A stretch of DNA of 64,000 nucleotides from the NCBI GenBank assembly GCA_036004405.1, contig DASYRM010000187.1, positions 1 to 64,000 on the forward strand, read 5' to 3'. Below are positions 19,567-27,039 of the stretch, in pieces. The stretch comes from DASYRM01 sp036004405 (GTDB lineage: Bacteria; Acidobacteriota; Vicinamibacteria; Vicinamibacterales; UBA2999). A model generated the notes under the pieces. The model was given only the letters and a program-made list of their open reading frames with translations, had not been told where the DNA came from and searched no databases. The translations under genes were made by a program, and so were the position numbers. Within the stretch, counting starts at the first letter, position 1. Every line of letters begins with the position of its first letter.

Positions 19567-19595
19567 TTGCGCCTTCCCAGACCGGTGGCTATAGT
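19567..19595 (+). promoter_or_regulatory. Sigma-70-type promoter upstream of the TPR protein
   Basis: TTGCGC at 19567-19572 and TATAGT at 19590-19595 are 17 bp apart. The first ATG is 16 bases after the -10 box. It would drive the TPR protein and the overlapping lipoprotein gene, perhaps reaching rplU. The rest of the dprA-TPR intergenic space (19393-19566) holds nothing I recognise. Confidence 0.55.
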
Positions 19596-19611
19596 GAGAA
19601 CTTCTCCGCCC

Positions 19612-19965
19612 ATGCGCACTGCCACTCTCGTCCTCGCCGGGCTGTTGGCGCTGACTTCGACGCCGGCCTGGGCGGACAACCGGGGCGATGCCAAGAAACA
19701 GGTCGAGTTCGGTATCGCCGTCGCGCAGAAGGGGCTGTGGCGCGAAGCGATCTACCGCTGGGAGCGCGCAACGCAGATCGACCCCAGCTACGCCGCCGCA
19801 CTGAACAATCTCGCGATCGCCTACGAGCATGAAGGCGAGCTGGCCAAGGCTCGCGGCGCGTACGAGAAGGCTCTCGAGCTCGAGCCGGGCAACGCGCTCA
19901 TCAAACAGAACTACGAGCTGTTCAGGGAAATCAATGACCGCGCGACACGCAAAGATAGTCAGTAG
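19612..19965 (+). CDS. Small exported TPR protein
   Basis: A 117-residue protein with a signal peptide (about 1-21, cleavage after AWA). Two tetratricopeptide units follow: QVEFGIAVAQKGLWREAIYRW with the ATQIDPSYAAALNNLAIAY pair, and EGELAKARGAYEKALELEPG. TPRs hold protein partners, so this is probably a periplasmic scaffold. Its last 32 bases overlap the start of the next gene, which encodes a lipoprotein, so the two are likely made together and may interact. Confidence 0.78.
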   Translation: MRTATLVLAGLLALTSTPAWADNRGDAKKQVEFGIAVAQKGLWREAIYRWERATQIDPSYAAALNNLAIAYEHEGELAKARGAYEKALELEPGNALIKQNYELFREINDRATRKDSQ

Positions 19966-20680
19966 CCTGGCGGCCGTCGCGCTCACCACAGCGTGCGGCG
20001 GCTATTCCGAAATCTCAATCGAGACGCCGATCCGCGCGACGATGGACGTGTCGGCGTTCCAGCGCGTGTTCGTGGCCGGATTCATCTCCGGCGGCAGCGA
20101 AGACGTGGACGGCAACCTCGAGACCACCCGCCTGCTGCGCAGCCAGCTGCGCACCAAGTCGAGCCTGCGCGTCATCGACGCGGACTCGCTGCCGCTGCAG
20201 GACGTGGCCACCGAGGGCCGGCCCGCCGAGCAGACGCCGCCGGCGCAGGTGAAGGACGAGAAGGATCTCGACGCCTACTCGAACCTGTTCGCGAACGTCG
20301 AGTACTGGAAGCGCATCGGCGAGGAGTATCAGCAGCCGCTCATCGTCACCGGCACGGTGCTCTTCACTCCGCACCAGCGCAACTCGATCGTGCAGCGCGA
20401 GGAAGAGGTCTACGACTCGTTCGGACGCCGGCGCGTGATCCCGGTGCGCACCTACCAGGAGCGCAAGGGGTTCGTGCTGAGCCCGAAGTTCATCTTCATC
20501 GACGGCCGCACCGGCACCGTGATGCACTCGACCACGGCCCGCGAGGAGATCCTCTACAACGCCAACCAGGCCACCCCGGCCCTGTCCTCGTATTTCGAGC
20601 TGATGGACCGGGTGATTCCGAGCTTCCTGAGCACCCTGAGCAGCCAGAAGATCAAGGGAACCAGGGTCCTTTTGCAGTAG
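19934..20680 (+). CDS. Putative outer-membrane lipoprotein, unknown function
   Basis: A 248-residue protein with a short signal peptide ending in the lipobox ALTTAC (Cys about 19-20). After it comes a mixed alpha/beta domain with RVFVAGFISGG, ETTRLLRSQLRTKSSLRVID and a PLIVTGTVLFTPHQRN stretch, followed by FIFIDGRTGTVMHST. The pattern (a resistant fraction of an inner curli-like or TolB-like N-terminal fold) resembles proteins that assemble in the periplasm, but I cannot name a family. ATG 19934 is chosen because it gives a good lipoprotein signal; it overlaps the TPR gene by 32 bases. Confidence 0.72.
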   Translation: MTARHAKIVSSLAAVALTTACGGYSEISIETPIRATMDVSAFQRVFVAGFISGGSEDVDGNLETTRLLRSQLRTKSSLRVIDADSLPLQDVATEGRPAEQTPPAQVKDEKDLDAYSNLFANVEYWKRIGEEYQQPLIVTGTVLFTPHQRNSIVQREEEVYDSFGRRRVIPVRTYQERKGFVLSPKFIFIDGRTGTVMHSTTAREEILYNANQATPALSSYFELMDRVIPSFLSTLSSQKIKGTRVLLQ

Positions 20681-20724
20681 CCAGGGCAAGTCTGCTAAGC
20701 TAACTTCTTTGTATTGACCGGGAT

Positions 20725-20745
20725 GGGCCGCCCTACAGGCGGCCC
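20725..20745. repeat. Hairpin in the rplU leader
   Basis: Arms GGGCCGCC and GGCGGCCC around CTACA, 30 bases before the rplU start. It is a member of the dispersed hairpins. It could act as a terminator for the upstream lipoprotein gene or fold in the L21 leader. Confidence 0.6.
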
Positions 20746-20775
20746 CTGCGAATTCCGGTCCTCAGAGGTACTCAC

Positions 20776-21090
20776 GTGTACGCGATTGTTCAGGCTCGTG
20801 GCCGCCAGGTGAAAGTGACCCCCGGCGCCGTCGTGGAAGTGGACGGGACGCCCGGTGAAACCGGTTCGGCCTTCACCTTCGACCAGGTGCTGCTCGTCGA
20901 GAAGGACGCGGGCGACGTCGTCGCCGGCGCGCCCTTCGTGGCCAACGCCAAGGTCGTGGGCGTCGTGGACGGCGAGGCGCGCGGCCCGAAGCTGCGCGTG
21001 TTCAAGAAGAAGCGCCGCAAGGGGTTCCGCAAGACGCGCGGCCACCGCAGCGTCTTCACCCGCGTGCGCATCACCGACATCCAGGTGTAA
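20776..21090 (+). CDS. rplU: 50S ribosomal protein L21
   Basis: A 104-residue L21, a protein of the large ribosomal subunit that binds 23S rRNA with L20. The start MYAIVQARGRQVKVTPG and the C-terminal KKKRRKGFRKTRGHRSVFTRVRI region (Lys/Arg-rich, RNA-binding) are typical. It starts with GTG at 20776. rpmA follows after two bases and obg after that, the standard bacterial rplU-rpmA-obg operon. Confidence 0.97.
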   Translation: MYAIVQARGRQVKVTPGAVVEVDGTPGETGSAFTFDQVLLVEKDAGDVVAGAPFVANAKVVGVVDGEARGPKLRVFKKKRRKGFRKTRGHRSVFTRVRITDIQV

Positions 21091-21092
21091 CG

Positions 21093-21350
21093 ATGGCTCA
21101 TAAAAAGGGGCAGGGCAGTTCCCGCAACGGGCGCGACAGCAACTCGCAGCGCCTGGGCGTCAAGCGCCACGACGGCAACATCGTCACGGGCGGGTCGATC
21201 CTCGTGCGGCAGAAGGGCCGTCGATTCGAACCCGGCCTCAACGTCGGGCTGGGCAAAGACCACACCCTTTTCGCGAAGACGGACGGCAAGGTCCGCTTCG
21301 AGGATCACGGTCAGCACGGCCGCAAGATCTCGGTCATTCCCGTCGAGTAA
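21093..21350 (+). CDS. rpmA: 50S ribosomal protein L27
   Basis: An 85-residue L27 whose N-terminal tail reaches the peptidyl transferase centre. The start MAHKKGQGSSRNGRDSNSQR and the segments GVKRHDGNIVTGGSILVRQ and GLNVGLGKDHTLFA are diagnostic. There is no cleavable N-terminal extension of the Firmicutes kind. It lies two bases after rplU and 48 bases before obg. Confidence 0.98.
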   Translation: MAHKKGQGSSRNGRDSNSQRLGVKRHDGNIVTGGSILVRQKGRRFEPGLNVGLGKDHTLFAKTDGKVRFEDHGQHGRKISVIPVE

Positions 21351-21398
21351 AGCCCCCGCCCTCTGGGCGCGGCGCCGTACCTGCGCGCTCTAAGCCCC

Positions 21399-22529
21399 AT
21401 GTTCGTCGACGACGTCGACATCCAGGTCACGGCCGGAGACGGCGGCAACGGCTGCCTCAGTTTCCGGCGTGAGAAGTTCGTCCCTCGCGGCGGCCCCGAC
21501 GGCGGTGACGGCGGCAACGGCGGGTCCGTGTACATCGTGGCGGCGGCCACCAAGAACACCCTGGTCGACTTCCGCTTCCACCCCGAATTCAAAGCCAGAC
21601 ACGGGCAGCACGGGCAGGGCTCGAATCGCACGGGCTTCACGGCCCACGATCTCGAGATCGAAGTCCCGGTCGGAACGCTCGTTTTCGAGAAGGACGAGTC
21701 CGGCGCGCTGGCGCCGTTGGCCGACTTGGTCGAGGAAGGCCAGCGAGTGCTGGTGGCGCAGGGCGGACACGGCGGCCGTGGCAACGCCCGGTTCGTCTCC
21801 TCCACGAACCGCGCGCCCCGACGGACGGAGCCGGGCGTGCCGGGTCAGCACCGGCTGCTGCACCTGCAGTTGAAGCTCATCGCCGACGTCGGCCTGATCG
21901 GTTTTCCCAACGCCGGCAAGTCCACGCTGATCTCGCGCATCTCGGCGGCGCGGCCCAAGATCGCCAGCTACCCCTTCACGACGCTCGTCCCCAACCTGGG
22001 CGTGGTCTCACTGAGCGGCGACCGCAGCTTCGTCGTGGCCGACGTACCCGGTCTCATCGAGGGCGCGCACGCCGGGCACGGGCTGGGCGATCAGTTCCTG
22101 AAGCACATCGAGCGCACCAAGGTGCTGGTGCACCTGGTGGACCTGTCGAGCGAAACGGGCCGCGATCCGGTCGAGGACTTCGAGATCATCCGCGGCGAGC
22201 TGAAGTCCTATTCTGCCGACGTTTTCGCCAAACCGCAGATCACGGTGGCGAACAAGATGGACGCGCTCGACGAGCCCGAGCGGCTGAAGCGGCTGGAAGC
22301 GCACCTGAAGAGGAAGAAACTGCCGCTCCTCAAGATCTCGGGCGCCACCGGCGAGGGCGTGGAGAAGCTCCTGGAAGCGATGTGGAAGGCGATCGCCGCA
22401 AACCGCGCGGCAGGGTTGGAAGACCCGCTCGCAGGTGGGGACGGGTCTTTAGAGCCGGCCGACAAGAATCCGGACGACACGGGCGTCGATCTCCTCACGC
22501 CGGCGCGTTCGCGCCGCCGCGGCGCATGA
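21399..22529 (+). CDS. obgE: GTPase ObgE/CgtA
   Basis: A 376-residue Obg GTPase, needed for 50S ribosome assembly and stress responses. The N-terminal glycine-rich Obg fold (1-158) shows GGDGGNGGSVYIVA and GGHGGRGNARF. The G domain has the P-loop GFPNAGKSTL, the switch region YPFTTLVPNLG, DVPGLIEGAHAG, NKMD (G4) and SGATGEG (G5). After it only a short charged tail remains, so the OCT domain found in Bacillus Obg is missing. The stop overlaps nadD in an ATGA. Confidence 0.97.
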   Translation: MFVDDVDIQVTAGDGGNGCLSFRREKFVPRGGPDGGDGGNGGSVYIVAAATKNTLVDFRFHPEFKARHGQHGQGSNRTGFTAHDLEIEVPVGTLVFEKDESGALAPLADLVEEGQRVLVAQGGHGGRGNARFVSSTNRAPRRTEPGVPGQHRLLHLQLKLIADVGLIGFPNAGKSTLISRISAARPKIASYPFTTLVPNLGVVSLSGDRSFVVADVPGLIEGAHAGHGLGDQFLKHIERTKVLVHLVDLSSETGRDPVEDFEIIRGELKSYSADVFAKPQITVANKMDALDEPERLKRLEAHLKRKKLPLLKISGATGEGVEKLLEAMWKAIAANRAAGLEDPLAGGDGSLEPADKNPDDTGVDLLTPARSRRRGA

Positions 22530-23200
22530 CACGGGGCGTGCGCCTTGGCCTGTTCGGCGGGACCTTCGACCCGGTGCACGTCGGCCACCTGGATGCGGCG
22601 GGCGCGGCGCGGCGGGCCCTGTCGCTCGACCACGTGCTGTTCATCCCTTCGCATCTGCCGCCGCACCGCGAGGCCGATCCGCGCGCAACGGCGTTTCATC
22701 GTTTCGCCATGGTCGCACTCGCCACCAACGACGAGCCCGCCTATCGGACCAGCGATGTCGAGGCGCGACGCGCCGGCACCTCGTACACGCACGACACACT
22801 GATCGGTCTGCATGCGGAAGGGTGGGCGCCGTCGCAGTTATTCTTCATCATCGGCACCGATGCGTTTGCAGAGATCTCGCTGTGGCGAGAGTTTGGCCGG
22901 CTGGTGGACGGGACGAATTTCGCGGTCGTCGGCCGCAGCGGCATCACCCTCGACACGGCGCTTGCCCGCACGCCCGCGCTCGGCAGCCGGGTGCGGCCAC
23001 TGGCCGCGGCGAGCGAACCTTCCGAGCAAACGGCCGTCTATCTGATCGATACGGCAACGCGCGACGTGTCGTCCACACAGATTCGCGCGGAGCTGGCGGC
23101 GGGCCGATCGATCGCGCAACTCGTACCCGAAGCCGTGGAGCGGCATATCATCAGACATGGTTTGTATGGAGCGGTAGACCGATTGCATGGCGACACCTAG
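22526..23200 (+). CDS. nadD: Nicotinate-nucleotide adenylyltransferase
   Basis: A 224-residue nucleotidyltransferase that joins nicotinate mononucleotide and ATP to deamido-NAD. The signature GGTFDPVHVGHL binds the ATP phosphates, and the C-terminal motif VSSTQIR (SxxxxR) is also present. FIIGTDAF lies between. The ATG at 22526 overlaps the obg stop; the frame is open further upstream but without family similarity. Its last 14 bases overlap rsfS, so nadD and rsfS are translationally coupled as in many bacteria. Confidence 0.95.
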   Translation: MTRGVRLGLFGGTFDPVHVGHLDAAGAARRALSLDHVLFIPSHLPPHREADPRATAFHRFAMVALATNDEPAYRTSDVEARRAGTSYTHDTLIGLHAEGWAPSQLFFIIGTDAFAEISLWREFGRLVDGTNFAVVGRSGITLDTALARTPALGSRVRPLAAASEPSEQTAVYLIDTATRDVSSTQIRAELAAGRSIAQLVPEAVERHIIRHGLYGAVDRLHGDT

Positions 23201-23618
23201 GTCACGCAGCAGCAAAGCCGCAGTCCCTGCGAAAGCGGCACCCGCGGTGAAGACGACAACGCCGCGGCTCCCGAAAGCCGTCGCGACCGCCGTGGAAGCG
23301 GCGCGCGACAAGAAAGCCATGGATACCGTGGTGCTCGACCTGCGGAAGGCCGATGGCTTCACCGACTACTTCGTGATTTGCAGCGCCGCCAACGCGCGCC
23401 AGATCACGGCGATTGCCGACGCGGTGCAGGAAACGCTGAAGCAGCAGCTCGGCGAGCGGCCCGCGGTGGCCGAAGGCGTGAAGAACTCCGAGTGGATCCT
23501 GCTCGACTACTTCAACTTCGTCGTCCACGTCTTCAGCCGTGAGTGCCGGTCCTTCTACGGCCTCGAGCGGCTCTGGGGCAACGCCACGCGCTACGAATTC
23601 TCGGACGGCGCCGCCTGA
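23187..23618 (+). CDS. rsfS: Ribosomal silencing factor RsfS
   Basis: A 143-residue protein of the RsfS/YbeB/Iojap family. It binds L14 and keeps ribosomal subunits apart under starvation. Core motifs are VVLDLRKADGFTDYFVICS, RQITAIADAVQ, EGVKNSEWILLDYFNFVVHVF and YGLERLWG. The N-terminal 30 residues are a low-complexity Ala/Pro/Lys tail outside the usual fold. It follows nadD with overlap, the conserved context. Confidence 0.95.
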   Translation: MATPRSRSSKAAVPAKAAPAVKTTTPRLPKAVATAVEAARDKKAMDTVVLDLRKADGFTDYFVICSAANARQITAIADAVQETLKQQLGERPAVAEGVKNSEWILLDYFNFVVHVFSRECRSFYGLERLWGNATRYEFSDGAA

Positions 23619-24378
23619 GGCGCTGCGCCTCGCGGCGCTCCAGGTTCTCAACGCGCTCGCCGCCGCCACGATCGGCCCGCACTGCGCGGCCTGCCGCTCC
23701 GTGCTCGACCGGCCGCTGGACGGCGCGGTTTGCCAGGCCTGCTGGTCGCGCGTGCGGCTGGTGGGGCCACCAGCCTGTTACACGTGCGGCCAGGCCCTGC
23801 CGTCGTGGCGCGTGATCAGCCTGGCGGCCGAACGCTGCGCGGCGTGCCGCCGTCGCCCGCCCGCCTTCCAGCGCGGCGCCGTCGCGTGCGACTACGACGG
23901 CGAGCTGCGCGCCATCATCCATGCCTTCAAATATGACGGACGCCGGTCGCTGGCGCGGCCGCTCGGACGGCTGTTGCGCGAGGCTGGACAGCACGTGCTC
24001 GACGGCGCCGACGCGGTGGTCCCGGTGCCTCTCCACCCGTGGAAGCGCCTTCAGCGCGGTTTCAATCAGGCGGCGGATCTCGCGCGCGAGCTCGGCGTCC
24101 CGCTGCGTCCGGTGCTCGTTCGCTCGCGCGCCACGCGCGCCCAGGCCGGACTCTCGCCAGGCCAGCGGCGCCGGAACGTGGCCGGCGCCTTCGCGCTGGC
24201 CCCCTGGCGACGCCGCACGGGGCGCGACGTCGCCAAGCAGGTCCTGGTGCTCGTGGATGACGTGATGACCACGGGCGCAACGCTCGACGCGTGCGCGCGG
24301 GTTCTGACAGGCGGCGGCGCGCGGGAGGTGCGGACGCTCACGCTGGCTCGAGCGCTGCCGCGCGGCCAGACGCGGTAA
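23539..24378 (+). CDS. comF: ComF family phosphoribosyltransferase-like protein
   Basis: A ComF protein, linked to DNA uptake in competent bacteria. The N-terminal zinc ribbon has CAACRS and CQACW, then CYTCG and CAACRRR. The phosphoribosyltransferase domain has FKYDGRRSLARPLGRLL, VPVPLHPWKRLQRGFNQAADLA and the PRPP loop VLVDDVMTTGATLDAC. The GTG at 23539 opens the frame but lies 80 bases inside rsfS and the first 27 residues look like a shadow of rsfS, so the true start is probably a CTG or another weak codon near 23620. Start uncertain, identity firm. Confidence 0.88.
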   Translation: MSAGPSTASSGSGATPRATNSRTAPPEALRLAALQVLNALAAATIGPHCAACRSVLDRPLDGAVCQACWSRVRLVGPPACYTCGQALPSWRVISLAAERCAACRRRPPAFQRGAVACDYDGELRAIIHAFKYDGRRSLARPLGRLLREAGQHVLDGADAVVPVPLHPWKRLQRGFNQAADLARELGVPLRPVLVRSRATRAQAGLSPGQRRRNVAGAFALAPWRRRTGRDVAKQVLVLVDDVMTTGATLDACARVLTGGGAREVRTLTLARALPRGQTR

Positions 24379-24402
24379 ACCGATCGGCCGCTGGTGCGTC
24401 CA

Positions 24403-25245
24403 ATGGCTATGCGTACCCTGATTGCCGCCGGCCTCGCGCTCGCTGCGCTCCTCCCCGTCAGCGCCCAGACCGTCACCTTCGAGGTCGCCTCGGTGAAGGA
24501 GCGGACGGCCCCAACGGACGGGTCGTTCGTCGGCCGCCGGCCCGGTGGGCGCTTCGCCGCCGAGAACGCGTCGCTGCGCGAGATCGTCGAGTACGCCTAC
24601 GAGCTCCAGAGTTTTCAGCTCGCGGGCAGCCTGACTCCGCTCGAGAGCGCGCGGTGGGATATCACGGCCACACTCGGGGCAACAGCCGCGGCGCAACCGG
24701 GACCAGATGCCACCATCCAGGCGGTGCGGGCGCTGCTTGCCGACCGCTTCGGGCTGGCCGCGCATCGCGACACGCGCACGCTGCCGGTGTACGCCCTCCG
24801 GCTCGCGCGTGCCGACGGCGCGCTGGGCTCAGGGCTGAAGAAGTCGGACACTGATTGCCCCGCCCTGATCGCTGCCGCACGAGCCGGCAGCCCGCCGCCC
24901 CCGGCTGCACGTCAGTGTGGGTTTCGCGGCCGCGTCGGCGGCCTGCAGATGAACGGCATGCCGCTGTCCCAGCTGGGGATCGGGCTGTCGGGCCGCGTGG
25001 GGCGCGCGATTGTCGATCAGACCGGACTGGCAGGGACGTGGGACCTGACGCTCACCTACGCTCCCGACAGCACGCAGATCCCGGCGGGCACGCTGTCGCC
25101 CAACGCGCCGCCTCCCGTGGCGAATCCCGACGCGCCGTCTCTCTTCGCCGCCCTCCAGGAGCAGCTCGGATTGCGGCTCGTCTCCACGACCGCACCAGTG
25201 GAGGTCCTCGTCGTCGACCGCGTATCGCGCCCCACGCTAGACTAG
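24403..25245 (+). CDS. TIGR03435 family secreted protein (copy 2)
   Basis: A 280-residue exported protein. The signal peptide ends near VSAQ, followed at once by the family opening VTFEVASVKER. Further marks are RFAAENASLREIVEYAYEL, AVRALLADRFGLAAHRDTRTLPVYALRLA, VGRAIVDQTGLAGTWDLTLTY, LFAALQEQLGLRLV and EVLVVDRVSRPTLD. Compared with copy 1 it is shorter in the middle. ATG 24403 is chosen; GTG 24394 and ATG 24409 are in frame too. The next gene begins six bases after the stop, so the two are cotranscribed. Confidence 0.86.
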   Translation: MAMRTLIAAGLALAALLPVSAQTVTFEVASVKERTAPTDGSFVGRRPGGRFAAENASLREIVEYAYELQSFQLAGSLTPLESARWDITATLGATAAAQPGPDATIQAVRALLADRFGLAAHRDTRTLPVYALRLARADGALGSGLKKSDTDCPALIAAARAGSPPPPAARQCGFRGRVGGLQMNGMPLSQLGIGLSGRVGRAIVDQTGLAGTWDLTLTYAPDSTQIPAGTLSPNAPPPVANPDAPSLFAALQEQLGLRLVSTTAPVEVLVVDRVSRPTLD

Positions 25246-25250
25246 CCGGC

Positions 25251-26267
25251 GTGACGCGCGGGGCGATTCCTCTCGCACTCATCGTGTGCTTCAGCGGGTT
25301 GACCGCCGCGCAGATTGGGCCGGTGGACGGCTCCCGTACCGAATGGGGAGAGCCGGCCCTCGAAGGCACCTGGCTGACGGCCAACCTCCAAGGGCGCCCG
25401 TTTGCGCAACCCGACGAAGGTTCCGACGCCAGCCTCTTGTCCCAACTCGTCGAAGGCGGAGCCGTCGACCGAATCGCGCGCCTCGAGCCCGACCAGGCGG
25501 CGCAGCGCGATCGCGCCGCGCTCGAGGAGTGGAAGGCGACGCACGACATGCCGCAGCCGCTTGTCGTCGAGCCCGTGGACGGACGGATGCCGTCGCTGAC
25601 CGTCGAAGGCCGTGAGCGCGCGGCACGTCAGTGGCGCTCGACGTCCTCGTCGATGGGCCCGTGGGCTGGGCCGGCCGAGATGGGCCCGGTCGAACGCTGC
25701 ATTTCGCGGGGGCCGCTCGGGTCGATGCTGCCGTCGATGGACTACAGCGCGATCCAGATCGTGCAGGCGCCCGGTTTGGTGACGATTCGATCGGAAGCGA
25801 TCCACGAGGCGCGGGTGATCCCGATCGGCGATGCGATGCACGTCGCGGCCGCCGTCCGCAGCTACATGGGGGATGGCCGTGGGTTCTGGGATGGCGACAC
25901 GCTGGTCGTCGAAACGACCAACTTCAACGGCCGCACCGGCGCGCACGCCGGCGGCAACGAAACGCCTACGAGCGCGGGGCTCACCGTGACGGAGCGGTTC
26001 ACGCGCACGTCCGCCGCCACGATCGCGTACCAGATGCGGGTCGTCGATCCGCAGACGTGGACGGCCCCCTGGACCGTGGCCTTTGCGCTGGCCGTGGCCC
26101 CGGACTACTCGTGGTCGGAGTACGCCTGCCACGAAGGCAACTACGCGATGCGCAACCTCCTGAGCATCTCGCGAGCCGCGGAAGGCACCCCGGTTCGGCC
26201 ACCGCAGGCGACACCTCGCCCGGCGCCGCCGCCACTCCCGCAGCGGCCTTTCCGTCGACGCCCGTAG
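25251..26267 (+). CDS. Uncharacterised secreted protein, paralogue of the gene at 5733-6539
   Basis: A 338-residue exported protein. The GTG at 25251 gives a signal peptide (about 1-20, ending LTAAQ); the open frame upstream overlaps the TIGR03435 gene and has no family likeness. Shared with 5733-6539 are GDTLVVETTNF, LTVTERFTR, a PWTV stretch and a closing YxCHExNY-like motif. The last 25 residues are Pro-rich. The family is common in Acidobacteriota and has no assigned function; a beta-rich extracellular fold is likely. Confidence 0.75.
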   Translation: MTRGAIPLALIVCFSGLTAAQIGPVDGSRTEWGEPALEGTWLTANLQGRPFAQPDEGSDASLLSQLVEGGAVDRIARLEPDQAAQRDRAALEEWKATHDMPQPLVVEPVDGRMPSLTVEGRERAARQWRSTSSSMGPWAGPAEMGPVERCISRGPLGSMLPSMDYSAIQIVQAPGLVTIRSEAIHEARVIPIGDAMHVAAAVRSYMGDGRGFWDGDTLVVETTNFNGRTGAHAGGNETPTSAGLTVTERFTRTSAATIAYQMRVVDPQTWTAPWTVAFALAVAPDYSWSEYACHEGNYAMRNLLSISRAAEGTPVRPPQATPRPAPPPLPQRPFRRRP

Positions 26268-26343
26268 GCCCGCGGTTGATACCTGCCGACCGCGACCGCG
26301 CCCTGTTCGTCTAACCCGCCAGCCCTGAGGCGAAGGAGGCAGA

Positions 26344-26910
26344 ATGCGGTCGATTCTCCCGGCAGCGTGCGTGTTGGCATCCGTCGGAACCGCCTCGGCG
26401 CAAGACGGCGAACCACGGCCGTTCCTGTCTGCCGAGCCCTCGTTTCGAGCCACCAGCCGCGAGCTGACGGGCGCCGGAACCACGATAGGCCTCGACCTGA
26501 CGGTCGGAACCCGGGGGTGGAGAGCAGTCCAGCCCATCTTCCACGGCGGGCGCCTGCTCGACGTCACCCCGGCAGACCTCATCAGGCGGTCGATCGCGCC
26601 AGGCTTCGCCAAGCAAACCAGCACCTGGTACGGCGCAGCAGGCGTCCGGTTTCTGCCCCCGAAGGTCGGGTGGTTCCAGCCGTACGCGGAGGGCACCGGG
26701 GGTGTCGCGCGGATGGATTCGGAAGTCGATGGGAGCACCGGGCCATTTCACGTGAAGCGTGTCGTGCCGCTGGCGAACATCGGCCTGGGCGCGGAACTCC
26801 GCCTCGGGCCGCGCTTCACGATCGACGCTGGGTACCGGTTCCAGAGTTTCTTCGGCGACGCCAATGTTGGGCGGCGCGGGCCGCGCCTTGGATTCGGCGT
26901 ACGGTTCTAG
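26344..26910 (+). CDS. Small outer-membrane beta-barrel protein
   Basis: A 188-residue protein with a signal peptide ending in TASAQ. The rest alternates polar and hydrophobic residues with many Gly and aromatic positions (GLDLTVGTRGWRAV, WYGAAGVRFLPPKVGWFQPY, GLGAELRLGPRFTIDAGYRF). It ends in the Phe (GFGVRF) that marks proteins inserted by the BAM machinery. The size suggests an eight-stranded barrel such as OmpA- or OmpW-like porins. A good GGAGG precedes the ATG. Precise family not recognised. Confidence 0.78.
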   Translation: MRSILPAACVLASVGTASAQDGEPRPFLSAEPSFRATSRELTGAGTTIGLDLTVGTRGWRAVQPIFHGGRLLDVTPADLIRRSIAPGFAKQTSTWYGAAGVRFLPPKVGWFQPYAEGTGGVARMDSEVDGSTGPFHVKRVVPLANIGLGAELRLGPRFTIDAGYRFQSFFGDANVGRRGPRLGFGVRF

Positions 26911-27039
26911 CCCGCGCGCGCGGCCAGTCAGCGGCTCGTTTCGCCCCTCGCAAAAAACCGGTAAGCGCCGGCCGCGCCCCCACGTATATAAGGTGCGCAA
27001 CGTCCCCCACGGCCGTCCACCTCTACCGGAGGCAAGATC

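Noticed and set aside
26911..27039. A TATATAA sequence as a promoter for the MBL gene
   Set aside because: No -35 box at suitable distance; left out as too weak.
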